Source: Alphaproteobacteria bacterium
GTDB taxonomy: Bacteria > Pseudomonadota > Alphaproteobacteria > Rhodobacterales > Rhodobacteraceae
Length of the DNA stretch: 64,000 nt
Assembly (NCBI GenBank): GCA_030431485.1
Contig: JAUIIR010000001.1
Coordinates: 1-64,000, forward strand
Direction: 5' to 3'
Position numbers and translations under genes: made by a program. Below are positions 8,544 through 17,315 of this stretch, one piece after another. The first letter of the stretch is position 1. The number at the start of each line of letters is the position of its first letter. The notes beneath the pieces are model-generated. The model saw only the letters and a list, made by a program, of their open reading frames with translations, made no database searches and had not been told where the DNA came from.

Positions 8544-10412
8544 ATGCTGGACACCGATCAAGACACCGATTCCCTTCTGGCTGCGTTTCCGGACGCGGCG
8601 CTTTTGCTGGACACCACACAAGACAGGATTGCCGGCCTCAATGACGCTGCAGCGGCGTTGTTCGGCATCACCAATTACCGCGACCCAAACTTGCGGTTTT
8701 CGACGTTTCTTGGGGCGGCATTGGCAAAATTTGTGGTTTTTGTCGGTGAGGTGGATCATCGCGGAGAGTCGTGGACGCGAGACGTCCCGTTACGCACCTC
8801 AGACGACGTCGCTGTGCGCTGCGAGATCCGGGCGCGCGGTGTTCCTGCAAAACCGGGCTACCTGCTGTTGAGCTTTACGGATCTCGATGCATTCGAAAAA
8901 CGCACGGAACTGGCCGAGGCAGCGGAACTGCATCGCGCCGGGCTCCTTGAATGGAAGCGCGCCGAAGGGTTTTTTGCGGAACTGGAGCGGCAGAACCAAT
9001 TGATCCTGAATGCGGCGGGTGAGGGGATCTACGGAGTGAACGCGGATGGTAAGACCACATTCGTCAATCGCGCTGCTCAGGAGATGCTGGGTTGGACCAC
9101 ACAGGACCTGCTGGGCAAAGACATCCATTCGATGATCCACCACCATCACCTCAACGGTGAGGCCTATCCGTCGCACGAATGCCCAATCTATCGGTCATTC
9201 CGCTTTGAGCAGGTGCACCGGATCGAAGATGAAGTGTTCTGGCGCAAGGACGGCAAACCGATCCGCGTCGAATATGTCTCGACGCCGATCTACGATCAGA
9301 AGGTTCTGGCGGGGGCCGTGGTCATCTTTCGAGACATCACGGAACGCAAAGAAGGTGAACGCAAGTTGCGCGAGGCTCTGGATGAGGTCGCCGCGCTGCG
9401 GGATCGGCTGGAGCAAGAGAACGAATACCTGCAAGAAGCAATCAGCTCAGAACGCGCGCACCATGACATCATCGGCAGTTCGCCCGCTGTGCGTCAGATC
9501 GTGACGCGGATCGACCTTGTGGCGGGTACCGACGCCACTGTTCTCATCACCGGCGAAGCGGGCACGGGCAAAGCGCTGGTTGCAACGGAAATCCACAAGG
9601 CCAGCCCCCGGTCCCGACGACCGCTCATCCATTTCAAATGTGGCTCAGTTGCACCCGAAGACGTTGAGGCAGAGCTTTTTGGCCAACTGCGTGGAGCGGG
9701 ACCGAACGCCACACGCGACAAACCCGGAAAGCTCGAACTGGCGCATGGTGGATCGCTTTTTCTGGATGATGTTGAGGAACTGCCGTTTGAGATTCAGGGC
9801 AAGCTGTTACATGCGCTGCAAAAAAGCGCCGTCACGCGGGTGGGAGACACGCGGGAAAAACCGCTCGACATACGCGTGATCGCCGCGACAACGCAGGCAC
9901 CGACCGATACCCGCTCGGGCAACCGTATCCGCGAAGACCTGTATCTCTTCCTAAACGTTTTTCCGATTTCCTGCATGCCGCTTAGGGATCGGCTGGAAGA
10001 TATTCCCTTGCTGGCGGCCCATCTTCTGAAGCTCGCCTGTCGTCGGCATGGCCGCCCGGTGCCAGTGCTGACAGAACGAGTGGTCAAGCAGATGCAGGCT
10101 TATCACTGGCCGGGCAATGTGCGCGAATTGCATAATGTCATTGAACGCGCCGCCATCGTGTCGCGCGACCGGAAGCTGGTTCTGGAGCTTGGCGGCGGGG
10201 GGCAGGTTGCCTCGCCAAGCACTTCGGTTGTGCGCACTGAGGCCGAGATGCAAGAGATGATGCGACGCAATATAATTGCCGCACTCAGGGAAACAGGCGG
10301 GCGCGTCTCTGGCCCCTCAGGTGCCGCCTCGCTCCTCGATGTGCAACCAACGACGCTGTATTCCCGGATCAAGGCGTTGAAAATCGACCGGACTGCGATC
10401 CAGACGTCATGA
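8544..10412 (+). CDS. PAS / AAA+ / Fis-HTH transcriptional regulator lacking the GAFTGA loop
   Basis: About 622 aa. An N-terminal PAS-like region (to ~115) is followed by a PAS domain (~150-265, ending VVIFRDITERK), a coiled linker (~268-300), a sigma-54-type AAA+ domain (~308-540) and a Fis-type HTH at the C-terminus. Walker A is GEAGTGKA (337-344) and Walker B is SLFLDD (404-409). The sigma-54-contacting GAFTGA motif is replaced by GAGPNA (384-389). It is divergent from the cyanate importer operon and most likely controls it. The ATG at 8544 is preferred, but it has no strong ribosome site; a TTG at 8535 is an alternative. The end overlaps the convergent RTX gene by 6 bp. Confidence 0.85.
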   Translation: MLDTDQDTDSLLAAFPDAALLLDTTQDRIAGLNDAAAALFGITNYRDPNLRFSTFLGAALAKFVVFVGEVDHRGESWTRDVPLRTSDDVAVRCEIRARGVPAKPGYLLLSFTDLDAFEKRTELAEAAELHRAGLLEWKRAEGFFAELERQNQLILNAAGEGIYGVNADGKTTFVNRAAQEMLGWTTQDLLGKDIHSMIHHHHLNGEAYPSHECPIYRSFRFEQVHRIEDEVFWRKDGKPIRVEYVSTPIYDQKVLAGAVVIFRDITERKEGERKLREALDEVAALRDRLEQENEYLQEAISSERAHHDIIGSSPAVRQIVTRIDLVAGTDATVLITGEAGTGKALVATEIHKASPRSRRPLIHFKCGSVAPEDVEAELFGQLRGAGPNATRDKPGKLELAHGGSLFLDDVEELPFEIQGKLLHALQKSAVTRVGDTREKPLDIRVIAATTQAPTDTRSGNRIREDLYLFLNVFPISCMPLRDRLEDIPLLAAHLLKLACRRHGRPVPVLTERVVKQMQAYHWPGNVRELHNVIERAAIVSRDRKLVLELGGGGQVASPSTSVVRTEAEMQEMMRRNIIAALRETGGRVSGPSGAASLLDVQPTTLYSRIKALKIDRTAIQTS

Positions 10413-12368
10413 CGACATGCGATACACCGTGGGATGCCGATTTGTGTTCTGGGGCGGCAGCGAACTGTGAAAGAACCATTTGTGCTCTGGTCGGGCGAGA
10501 TCTTTTAAATGCCTGGGGAGCTCTGCAAATCGCGTGACCTGACGTGCCTGCTTTCCGTAGCTGGATTCCGCATCGGAACGCTGCAGCTTTGGAAACAGGG
10601 CAAACACTTCCCGTCTGGACGCATCGGACAGGGATGAGAGCGCATAACTGCCCGGAAAAAAGCTTTCCGTAGGCGCGCCATTGGCAAAGACGATCTGATG
10701 CGCGTCGAACATGAGATGGTAGTAGGTCACCTGCTGACAGCCTTGCATCACACGCGCAGCGCCACCTTGCATGCGGGCAAGGTGGGTTGCCCGAACCAGT
10801 TTTTCTTCGCCATCCACTTGGAACAGAACACAATGCTGCGGAGAGACGATAAGAGGCGCGTGCCCACCGGTAAGATGTGGGGCCAGCAGGATCGGACGAT
10901 GCTTGGGTGACCGTTCGAGGCTTGCCGAATCAAGATGCCTCGAACCGACCCAGCGAAGGGGTTGTACTCCATTGTCTCGTGTGACGATCCGCTCGCCAGC
11001 CTGCAGAGTTTCAATGGGCCGCGCGCCGTACTCGGTCAGAATTTGCGTGCCAGCCGCGAAACAGACAACTCCGGTATTTTCGACAGTGAACGAAGCGACA
11101 CTGTCGGTAATACCCGAGAAGACAAGCCCGCCGCTGCTAAAACTCGTGTTGTTCGAATAATCGACACCCAGAACACCGTCATTTGACTGGTTCAGGATAC
11201 CGTCGTCGTCGAAGTCAGCCTGCAACTCAAGAAGCGTGTCGTAGAAGGCCGACAGGTCAATACTGTCGTTGTTTCTGAAATCACCATCGATCAGCGTGCC
11301 AGTGTTTCCGGCATTGAAATCGGTGATCGTATCAAAACCATCTCCGGCGACATAGACGAACGTATCGTTGCCCGAACCGCCCGTCAGTTGGTCATTGCCG
11401 AGCCCACCGGTGATCGTGTCATCGCCGAACTGGCCCATCAGCGTGTCGGCACCTTCGCCGCCATCAAGGCTGTCGTTCAGGCTTTCCGCGCCATAGGTGA
11501 CCGATGTGGTTCCATTGACCTCGATCAGTTCAAGGAAGTAGTTGTTTTCGTCTCGCAGCAGCCAGTTGTGCCCGACAAAGGTAGACTGATTGACCGTGTC
11601 GCCGGGTTGAATGGTCTGGTAGAACTGCAGATTGCCCAGTTGGTCGATCCACCAAAGAGAAATCGGACCATCCGCGCTGTTGGTCACCGAAAGCGTCGTT
11701 GGTAGAATGCTGAAGGCAGAGGCATATGACGAAACGGCGTAGCTCTGGCCATCCCCGAGGATCATGTCGTTGTCGAGGCCACCGGAGATGGTGTCAGAGC
11801 CTTGGCCGCCGGTCAGAATGTCGGCGCCTGAGTCACCGGATAGTAGATCGTCACCCTTGTTACCGCTCAGGGTGTCGTTTCCAGCTTCGCCGTATATGAA
11901 GTCGTTTCCGTCTTCGCCTCGGACAATGTCGGCACCGGTGCCGGAAAAGATTGTATCGTCTCCGCTGGCCGTATTGGGGGCCAAGAGATCGCCGGTGCCT
12001 CCATAGATCGTGTCATTCCCATCGCCGGAATTGATCAGGTCGTTGCCCGCTTCCGCTCTGATGAAATCACTCGCCGGTCCGGTGATGACGATATTTTCTC
12101 CGTCATTGAGCAGTAGCGATGTGAAATAATCCCAACTGGTGCTGCCGCCCAGAGACGCGTCAGCGGTTCCACCGTAGGTGCTGTCAGCGATGAAAAAGGT
12201 TGTGGTTCCATCACTGATCGACGCCAAACCTAAATTGGCGTCAAAATTGACGGTAAACGTGGACGGCAATCCTGTGAAGTCCAGCGTATGACCAGGACCA
12301 AATTGAAGAATGCTGGACCAGAAAGAGCTGGAGTTCCAATTGGACGCGGTAACAAAATAGGTGGCCAT
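10407..12368 (-). CDS. RTX calcium-binding repeat protein with C-terminal Hint domain
   Basis: 653 aa, probably secreted. Acidic nonapeptide repeats (GNDxxxGGxGxD type) occur at about residues 118-210 and again at ~298-350; such repeats bind calcium after type I secretion. A Hint (hedgehog/intein) domain begins at about Cys436 in VCFAAGTQIL and contains the conserved block SPQHCVLF. No N-terminal signal peptide is visible, consistent with RTX export. No type I transporter genes are nearby. This RTX-plus-Hint architecture recurs in marine Rhodobacteraceae; function is unknown. It is a single gene, tail-to-tail with the regulator at 8544. Confidence 0.88.
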   Translation of the reverse strand: MATYFVTASNWNSSSFWSSILQFGPGHTLDFTGLPSTFTVNFDANLGLASISDGTTTFFIADSTYGGTADASLGGSTSWDYFTSLLLNDGENIVITGPASDFIRAEAGNDLINSGDGNDTIYGGTGDLLAPNTASGDDTIFSGTGADIVRGEDGNDFIYGEAGNDTLSGNKGDDLLSGDSGADILTGGQGSDTISGGLDNDMILGDGQSYAVSSYASAFSILPTTLSVTNSADGPISLWWIDQLGNLQFYQTIQPGDTVNQSTFVGHNWLLRDENNYFLELIEVNGTTSVTYGAESLNDSLDGGEGADTLMGQFGDDTITGGLGNDQLTGGSGNDTFVYVAGDGFDTITDFNAGNTGTLIDGDFRNNDSIDLSAFYDTLLELQADFDDDGILNQSNDGVLGVDYSNNTSFSSGGLVFSGITDSVASFTVENTGVVCFAAGTQILTEYGARPIETLQAGERIVTRDNGVQPLRWVGSRHLDSASLERSPKHRPILLAPHLTGGHAPLIVSPQHCVLFQVDGEEKLVRATHLARMQGGAARVMQGCQQVTYYHLMFDAHQIVFANGAPTESFFPGSYALSSLSDASRREVFALFPKLQRSDAESSYGKQARQVTRFAELPRHLKDLARPEHKWFFHSSLPPQNTNRHPTVYRMSS

Positions 12369-12514
12369 TGGCGCGCTTTCTCAAGGAGTCCCATGAGAAC
12401 TGCACAACGGCACTTTTGGTATAAATTTTAGAAGGCAGGCCCTTCAAAAAGCACTCTGAACGTCAAGAGAGCTCTATGTCCTGTATTCCGGGGAACGAGA
12501 GGCGTGAAGGGTCT

Positions 12515-13342
12515 CTAAGGTCTCAAACTTCGGATCACGTGTCGAGCGCGTTCTGTCAGAGGGGCTTCGACCTCTTTCAGAATGCTGATGCGGTCGAAGG
12601 TCTCGGGGTGGTCCTGTAACGTTTGGCGCAAGGCCGCACCGAATGACATGCGCAATTCAGTACCGATGTTGAACTTGCAGATTTTGCTTTTTCGAGCGAG
12701 GTCGCTTCGCAAGGTATGCGGTAGACCTGACCCGCCGTGGATCACCAGCGGCACATGCGTTTTCGCTTCAATCCTCGCAAGCCGGTCGCGGTCAATCTCT
12801 GCCGATTGGTCGGTTTGCAGGTGCACATTGCCGATCGACACTGCCATCGCATCGACGCCTGTCTCGGCTGCAAAGCGTGCGGCCTCATCCGGGTCCGTGC
12901 CTTCCGAAGATGCGCCCTCGGCGTAGCCCACAAATCCGATCTCTCCTTCGCAGGACACGCTTGCTTTGTGTGCCATCTCAACGATGGCTCGGGTCTGCGC
13001 GATATTCTCCTCCAAAGGCAGGCGCGAGCCGTCAAACATGACCGATGTAAATCCCAGCGCAATCGCCTCTGCGCAGTCCTGAACGCTGGTGCCGTGGTCC
13101 AGATGCGAAACGACCGGAACGGAGGCCCCGTCCGCCAGCGCATGAAACATCGCCGCCCAGACGGGTAGGGGCATATGAGCCCGTGCGCCCGGACCGGCCT
13201 GAAGGATCACCGGCGCGTCCTCGGCCTCAGCGGCGGCGACATAGGCGCGGGCGTCCTCCCAGCCAAGGCAGACCAACCCCGCCACCGCGTATCCATCCCG
13301 CAGGGCGGGCTGCAACACCTCGGCCAGCGTTGCGCGGGTCAT
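12515..13342 (-). CDS. Class II aldolase, fructose-bisphosphate/IolJ-like
   Basis: Zinc-dependent aldolase of 275 aa. Family motifs: VVSHLDHG (Asp82 catalytic, His83 zinc ligand), SCEGEIGFVG, VIHGGSGLP and the phosphate-binding FNIGTELR. In an iol context the expected substrate is 2-deoxy-5-keto-D-gluconate 6-phosphate, split to DHAP and malonate semialdehyde. A second candidate for this activity is the DUF2090 half of the kinase at 25737. Its ATG overlaps the iolB stop by 4 bp, so it is the third gene of the operon pfkB-iolB-aldolase. Tagatose-bisphosphate aldolase is an alternative reading. Confidence 0.85.
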   Translation of the reverse strand: MTRATLAEVLQPALRDGYAVAGLVCLGWEDARAYVAAAEAEDAPVILQAGPGARAHMPLPVWAAMFHALADGASVPVVSHLDHGTSVQDCAEAIALGFTSVMFDGSRLPLEENIAQTRAIVEMAHKASVSCEGEIGFVGYAEGASSEGTDPDEAARFAAETGVDAMAVSIGNVHLQTDQSAEIDRDRLARIEAKTHVPLVIHGGSGLPHTLRSDLARKSKICKFNIGTELRMSFGAALRQTLQDHPETFDRISILKEVEAPLTERARHVIRSLRP

Positions 13343-14196
13343 TTGAACTTGGCCACCATGTCCATGATGCCGGGGATCGTGTGTAGTTGCTCGGCGTGGG
13401 TCGGCTGGAAATACTGCTTGAGCGATCTTTGCGACAAACCGCCAAGGATGGTGAAGTAATACATCTCGTATCCCGGCAGCGCGCAGCAGGGGTGATAGCC
13501 CTTGTCGATCAGCACCGTCGACCCGTCCATGATGTGATATGCATCCCCCGGCTCGTTGTCGACACGCTGGAGCATCTGCAGGCCCGAGCCGTAATTCGGC
13601 TTGAAGCGGAAATTGTAGGTCTCGTCATGCCGGGTCTCTGTCATGTCCTCCCCGGGGCCATCCCGGCGATCCGTGTCATGCTTGTGCGAGGGAAATCCCG
13701 ACCAGCCGCCCGCGCCGACGGTGAAGAGTTCCGACACCAACAACCGCCCGACACGGTCATGGTGATTGGCCCCGAGGATGTGCTTGATCTTGCGATGAGT
13801 CTTGGTGTCGTCGCTGCCGTATTGAACCAGATCGAGATCGTCTTTTCGGACTGCAAAGGGTTGCAAAGTTGTTGCAAATTTTGCACCGGCGATGAACACC
13901 TCGGTCTCTGTCCGTGCGGTGACCCGGGCACCGCTGTTGGTGGGCACATAGACGCCTTCGGGGTCGCCATCCCAGACGTCCTCGCCGCGATGGCCGATAT
14001 CGGCAAAGGTCTCGCCCGCGGTTTCCACTGTGACCGTCCCGGTCGCGGGCACGATGCAGGTTTCGTACGCTTCGAGCGTGTAATCGTACGTTTCACCCGG
14101 TTTCAGCTTTACTATGTTGAAGTAGTTGAGCGGCACCAGCGGGTGATCAACATCGACGATGGGCTTGTTGCCGTTGTCATGGGGAGGGATGTGCAT
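13339..14196 (-). CDS. iolB: 5-deoxy-glucuronate isomerase (first copy)
   Basis: 285-aa double-cupin enzyme of the KduI/IolB family, converting 5-deoxy-glucuronate to 2-deoxy-5-keto-gluconate. Metal-site segment FPSHKHD lies near residue 180, followed by the usual ETYNFRFKPNYGSGLQMLQRV strand. GYHPCCALPGYEMYYFTILGG matches the C-terminal family signature. It is coupled to the aldolase downstream and lies 11 bp after the kinase gene. A second, more distant IolB is encoded at 32959-33765; sequence alone does not tell which serves myo-inositol. Confidence 0.9.
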   Translation of the reverse strand: MHIPPHDNGNKPIVDVDHPLVPLNYFNIVKLKPGETYDYTLEAYETCIVPATGTVTVETAGETFADIGHRGEDVWDGDPEGVYVPTNSGARVTARTETEVFIAGAKFATTLQPFAVRKDDLDLVQYGSDDTKTHRKIKHILGANHHDRVGRLLVSELFTVGAGGWSGFPSHKHDTDRRDGPGEDMTETRHDETYNFRFKPNYGSGLQMLQRVDNEPGDAYHIMDGSTVLIDKGYHPCCALPGYEMYYFTILGGLSQRSLKQYFQPTHAEQLHTIPGIMDMVAKFK

Positions 14197-14207
14197 TGGG
14201 CTTCCTT

Positions 14208-15185
14208 TCAGGCAGAACGCATGTCGGCACGCGCCATGAAGTCTTTAAGTTCGTCAGGTGTTGGCATGGCAGGCGCACAGCCCATGCGAGACACGACAAT
14301 TGCGGCGGCGGCAGAGCCTTGGCGCACCGCGTCCGCAATTGGTTCACCATCGGACAAAGCGGCCAGAAAGCCAGCCATAAAACTGTCGCCAGCGCCGGTC
14401 GGTTTGAGTGCTTGGGTTTCGAATATGCCGGTGCGCGTCTCGCCCTCGGGTGTGATGGTGATCGCGCCCAGCTCACCCATCTTGTAGACCACAATCTGCG
14501 CGCCATCGCCGATTAAAGAACGTGCTTTATCAAGCCCTTGGCCTTCGGCTCCGGCCATGAAGTCGAACTCAACGTCATTGCCGATAACAATGTCACAAAG
14601 CGCCGCGGCGCGGGAATAGACGTCAGACGCCTCTTGCGCCGAGGCCCAGGAGTATGGCCGGTAATCCACGTCGAAGATCACTGGCATCCCGGCGGCGTTG
14701 GCACGCTCGAACGCATAGAACGTGGCGCTGCGCGACGGTTCTGCCGCCAGCACCGTGCCCGTGGTGATCAGTGCCGAAAACCCGGCATAGGGCAGGGCCT
14801 CGACGTCCTGAATCGTCATCGCAAAGTCTGCTGCGTTGTTGCGGTAGATCACCGATTGCGTGTCCTCCAGCCGCGTCTCCACCACCGCCAGCGAATTGCG
14901 CGCCTCGCCGCCGACTGACCGGACATAGCGGCGGTCAATCCCGTAATTGTCCAGTTGTTTCAGACAGTAACGCCCGATTGCATCGTCCGACACGCAAGTG
15001 ACCAGCGCAGCATCGCAGCCCAAGCGACACAGCCCCGCTGCGATATTGGCGGATGATCCCCCCAAAGCGGCGGTGAATTGAACCGCGTCTTCCAGCCGTG
15101 TTCCGGGCGGGTCGGCGTAGAAATCCATCCCCGCGCGTCCGATGACGAGGAAGCCTTTGCCGTGCAGTCGGGCCAGATCTTTCAT
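14208..15185 (-). CDS. PfkB-family sugar kinase (5-dehydro-2-deoxygluconokinase-like, IolC type)
   Basis: 325-aa ribokinase-fold enzyme. The N-terminal substrate region LGGSSANIAAGLCRLGC and the C-terminal anion-hole motif TGAGDSFMAGFLAAL are clear. Similarity and the following iolB and aldolase genes suggest phosphorylation of 2-deoxy-5-keto-gluconate or a near relative. The ATG at 15185 was chosen for the upstream GTGAG and the family start (MKDLARLHGKGFLVIGRAGMD); the longer frame would cross the operator. It is the first gene of the minus arm of module A, 49 bp from the palindromic operator at 15235. Confidence 0.85.
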   Translation of the reverse strand: MKDLARLHGKGFLVIGRAGMDFYADPPGTRLEDAVQFTAALGGSSANIAAGLCRLGCDAALVTCVSDDAIGRYCLKQLDNYGIDRRYVRSVGGEARNSLAVVETRLEDTQSVIYRNNAADFAMTIQDVEALPYAGFSALITTGTVLAAEPSRSATFYAFERANAAGMPVIFDVDYRPYSWASAQEASDVYSRAAALCDIVIGNDVEFDFMAGAEGQGLDKARSLIGDGAQIVVYKMGELGAITITPEGETRTGIFETQALKPTGAGDSFMAGFLAALSDGEPIADAVRQGSAAAAIVVSRMGCAPAMPTPDELKDFMARADMRSA

Positions 15186-15234
15186 GGTCTCACGCAATTT
15201 GAGTTGCACCGGTTTCGCGCTGACGATACAGATT

Positions 15235-15250
15235 TTGCAACCGGTTGCAA
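15235..15250. promoter_or_regulatory. LacI-type operator, module A divergent promoter
   Basis: Perfect 16-bp palindrome TTGCAACCGGTTGCAA with a central CG, typical of LacI-family sites. It lies between the divergent kinase (start 15185) and Gfo/Idh gene (start 15268), so it can control both arms. A near-identical site lies in front of the LacI gene at 19521-19540. Confidence 0.8.
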
Positions 15251-15267
15251 GATGCAGGGAGGAAGCC

Positions 15268-16386
15268 ATGTCCGAGATCGGAATCGGGATCATCGGCGGG
15301 GGCTATATGGGCAAGGCGCATGCTGTCGCCATGGCCTCGGTGGCTGCCGTATTCGACACGCCTCTGCGCCCCAGACTGGAAATGATTGCGGCCTCGGCGC
15401 CTGAAAGCGCGGAACGCTACCGCGCCGCCTTTGGCTTCAACCGTGCCGCCGCCGACTGGCAGGCGCTGGTTGATGATCCCAAGGTCGAGGCCATCGTCAT
15501 TGCCTCCCCGCAGGACACGCACCGCGCCATTGCCGAAGCGGCCATCGCGCTGGGCAAGCCGGTGCTCTGCGAAAAGCCCTTGGCAGACACTCTGGAAGAC
15601 TCCCGCGCTATGGTCAAAGCGGCCGAAGCGGCGGGTGTGCCGAACATGATCGGCTTCAACTACATCCGCACCCCGGCCAGTCAGTTCGTGCGCCAGCTTC
15701 TGGCCGAAGGCACCATCGGCGATGTGACATGGTTCCGCTGCGAACATACCGAAGATTTCCTGTCCGACCCGACGGCCCCGTTCAACTGGCGTTGCACTGG
15801 GCTGGCGAATGGCAATATGGGCGATCTTGCCCCACATCCGATCAACGCCGCGCTGGCGCTGATGGGGCCGGTGGCCAAGGTCTGTGCAGATCTCGAAACC
15901 GTGCACAGCAAACGCCCCGGTGGCACTGTCGACAATGACGATCACGCTCAGATCATGGTACGCTTTGCCTCGGGCGTGATGGGGCACATCTATTCCAGCC
16001 GCATCGCGACGGGTCGCAAGATGGGCTACGCCTATGAGATCACCGGCACGAAGGGCGCGATCCGGTTCGATCAGGAAGACCAGAACGCGGTTTGGCTCTA
16101 TCTGGCCGAAGGGCCGGAAGCGACGCGCGGGTTCCGCAAAATCCTGACCGGGCCTGCGCATCCCGACTATCTGCCGTTCTGCCAGGGGCCGGGGCATGGC
16201 ACGGGCTATCAGGACCAGATCATCATCGAAGCCAAGGACTTCCTCACCGCCATCCAAACCGGAGAGGCCGTGTGGCCCACCTTCCGCGACGGGCTTGCGG
16301 TAGCCGAGGTGATCGAAGCCATTCACGCCTCTGCAAATGGGGGCGGATGGATAAACATCAGCGACGTTCAGGAGACCACAGAATGA
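15268..16386 (+). CDS. Gfo/Idh/MocA-family oxidoreductase
   Basis: 372-aa NAD(P)-dependent dehydrogenase. N-terminal Rossmann motif GIIGGGYMGKAHA, the CEKPLADT motif with its catalytic-region lysine, and a C-terminal alpha/beta substrate domain with HPIN near residue 190. The ATG at 15268 has a strong GGGAGGAAG site; the longer frame would run back through the operator. It probably oxidises a cyclitol or a sugar acid, like MocA or IolG relatives. Its stop overlaps the start of the next gene by 4 bp (ATGA). Confidence 0.88.
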   Translation: MSEIGIGIIGGGYMGKAHAVAMASVAAVFDTPLRPRLEMIAASAPESAERYRAAFGFNRAAADWQALVDDPKVEAIVIASPQDTHRAIAEAAIALGKPVLCEKPLADTLEDSRAMVKAAEAAGVPNMIGFNYIRTPASQFVRQLLAEGTIGDVTWFRCEHTEDFLSDPTAPFNWRCTGLANGNMGDLAPHPINAALALMGPVAKVCADLETVHSKRPGGTVDNDDHAQIMVRFASGVMGHIYSSRIATGRKMGYAYEITGTKGAIRFDQEDQNAVWLYLAEGPEATRGFRKILTGPAHPDYLPFCQGPGHGTGYQDQIIIEAKDFLTAIQTGEAVWPTFRDGLAVAEVIEAIHASANGGGWINISDVQETTE

Positions 16387-17273
16387 CCATCCGCATCGGC
16401 AATGCCCCCTGTTCCTGGGGTGTCGAATTCGCAGGCGATCCGCGCAACCCGCTGTGGCGGCAGGTTCTGAGCGACTGCGCAGAGGCGGGCTATACCGGCA
16501 TCGAACTGGGGCCGGTGGGCTTCATGCCCGAAGACCCGGTGGAGCTGGGCGAGGCGCTTTCCGAATTTGGCATAGAACTGATCGGCGGCGTCGTGTTCCG
16601 CCCGTTCCATGATGTCGACAAGTGGGACGACGTGCTGGACGGCGTGAATCGCACGGCTAAGGCACTGGCGGCGCACGGCGCGCAGCACTTTGTTCTGATC
16701 GACTCCATCTCGCCGCGCCGTGCGCCCACAGCCGGTCGCGCTGATGAGGCCGAGCAGATGGGCGCAGACGAATGGCGCTCCTTTGTGCAGCGCATTGAGA
16801 CGGCGGCGAAGATTGGTGCTGAAGAGCACGGTCTGATCCCGTCGATCCATGCCCATGCCGGCGGCTTCATCGACTTCGAGCCGGAACTTGAACGGCTCTT
16901 GAACGAGGTCGATGACAGCCTGCTGAAGATTTGTTTCGACACCGGCCATCATTCTTATGCCGGGTTTGATCCGGTGGCCTTCATGCAGCGGCACATGGGA
17001 CGGATTTCCTACATGCACTTCAAGGACATCGACCCTGCGGTGAAAGCGGATGTCGTCGCCAATCGCACCGATTTCTACAAGGCTTGTGGGCAGGACATTT
17101 TCTGCAATCTGGGTCAGGGCGATGTCGATTTCCCAGCGGTGCGCAAGGTGCTTGTTGATGCCGGGTTTGATGGGTGGTGCACGGTCGAACAGGACTGCGA
17201 TCCAACGCTTGACGTGCGGCCCATCGATGATGCGCGGGCGAACCGCGAATACCTTACTTCTATCGGTTTCTGA
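16383..17273 (+). CDS. MocC/IolE-like TIM-barrel isomerase/dehydratase
   Basis: 296-aa xylose-isomerase-like TIM barrel. The N-terminal signature RIGNAPCSWGVEF resembles MocC and inosose-dehydratase relatives. Metal-site segments visible are SIHAHAGGFID, CFDTGHHSYAG, YMHFKDID and the C-terminal EQDCDPT. Likely roles are 2-keto-inositol dehydration or isomerisation of a related cyclitol. The true IolE-type gene is at 29476, so this copy probably serves another stereoisomer or derivative. The start is fixed by the ATGA overlap with the preceding dehydrogenase; the frame continues upstream out of context. Confidence 0.87.
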   Translation: MTIRIGNAPCSWGVEFAGDPRNPLWRQVLSDCAEAGYTGIELGPVGFMPEDPVELGEALSEFGIELIGGVVFRPFHDVDKWDDVLDGVNRTAKALAAHGAQHFVLIDSISPRRAPTAGRADEAEQMGADEWRSFVQRIETAAKIGAEEHGLIPSIHAHAGGFIDFEPELERLLNEVDDSLLKICFDTGHHSYAGFDPVAFMQRHMGRISYMHFKDIDPAVKADVVANRTDFYKACGQDIFCNLGQGDVDFPAVRKVLVDAGFDGWCTVEQDCDPTLDVRPIDDARANREYLTSIGF

Positions 17274-17315
17274 TCCGGGCACAGGGTCAGGGGCTTTCAC
17301 GAAAGGACGAACAGA

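Noticed and set aside
13861-13877. TTGCAA-N5-TTGCAA inside iolB as a third module A operator
   Set aside because: The spacing is 5 rather than 4 bases and the inner bases do not match the palindromic sites, so it is more likely coincidental coding sequence.
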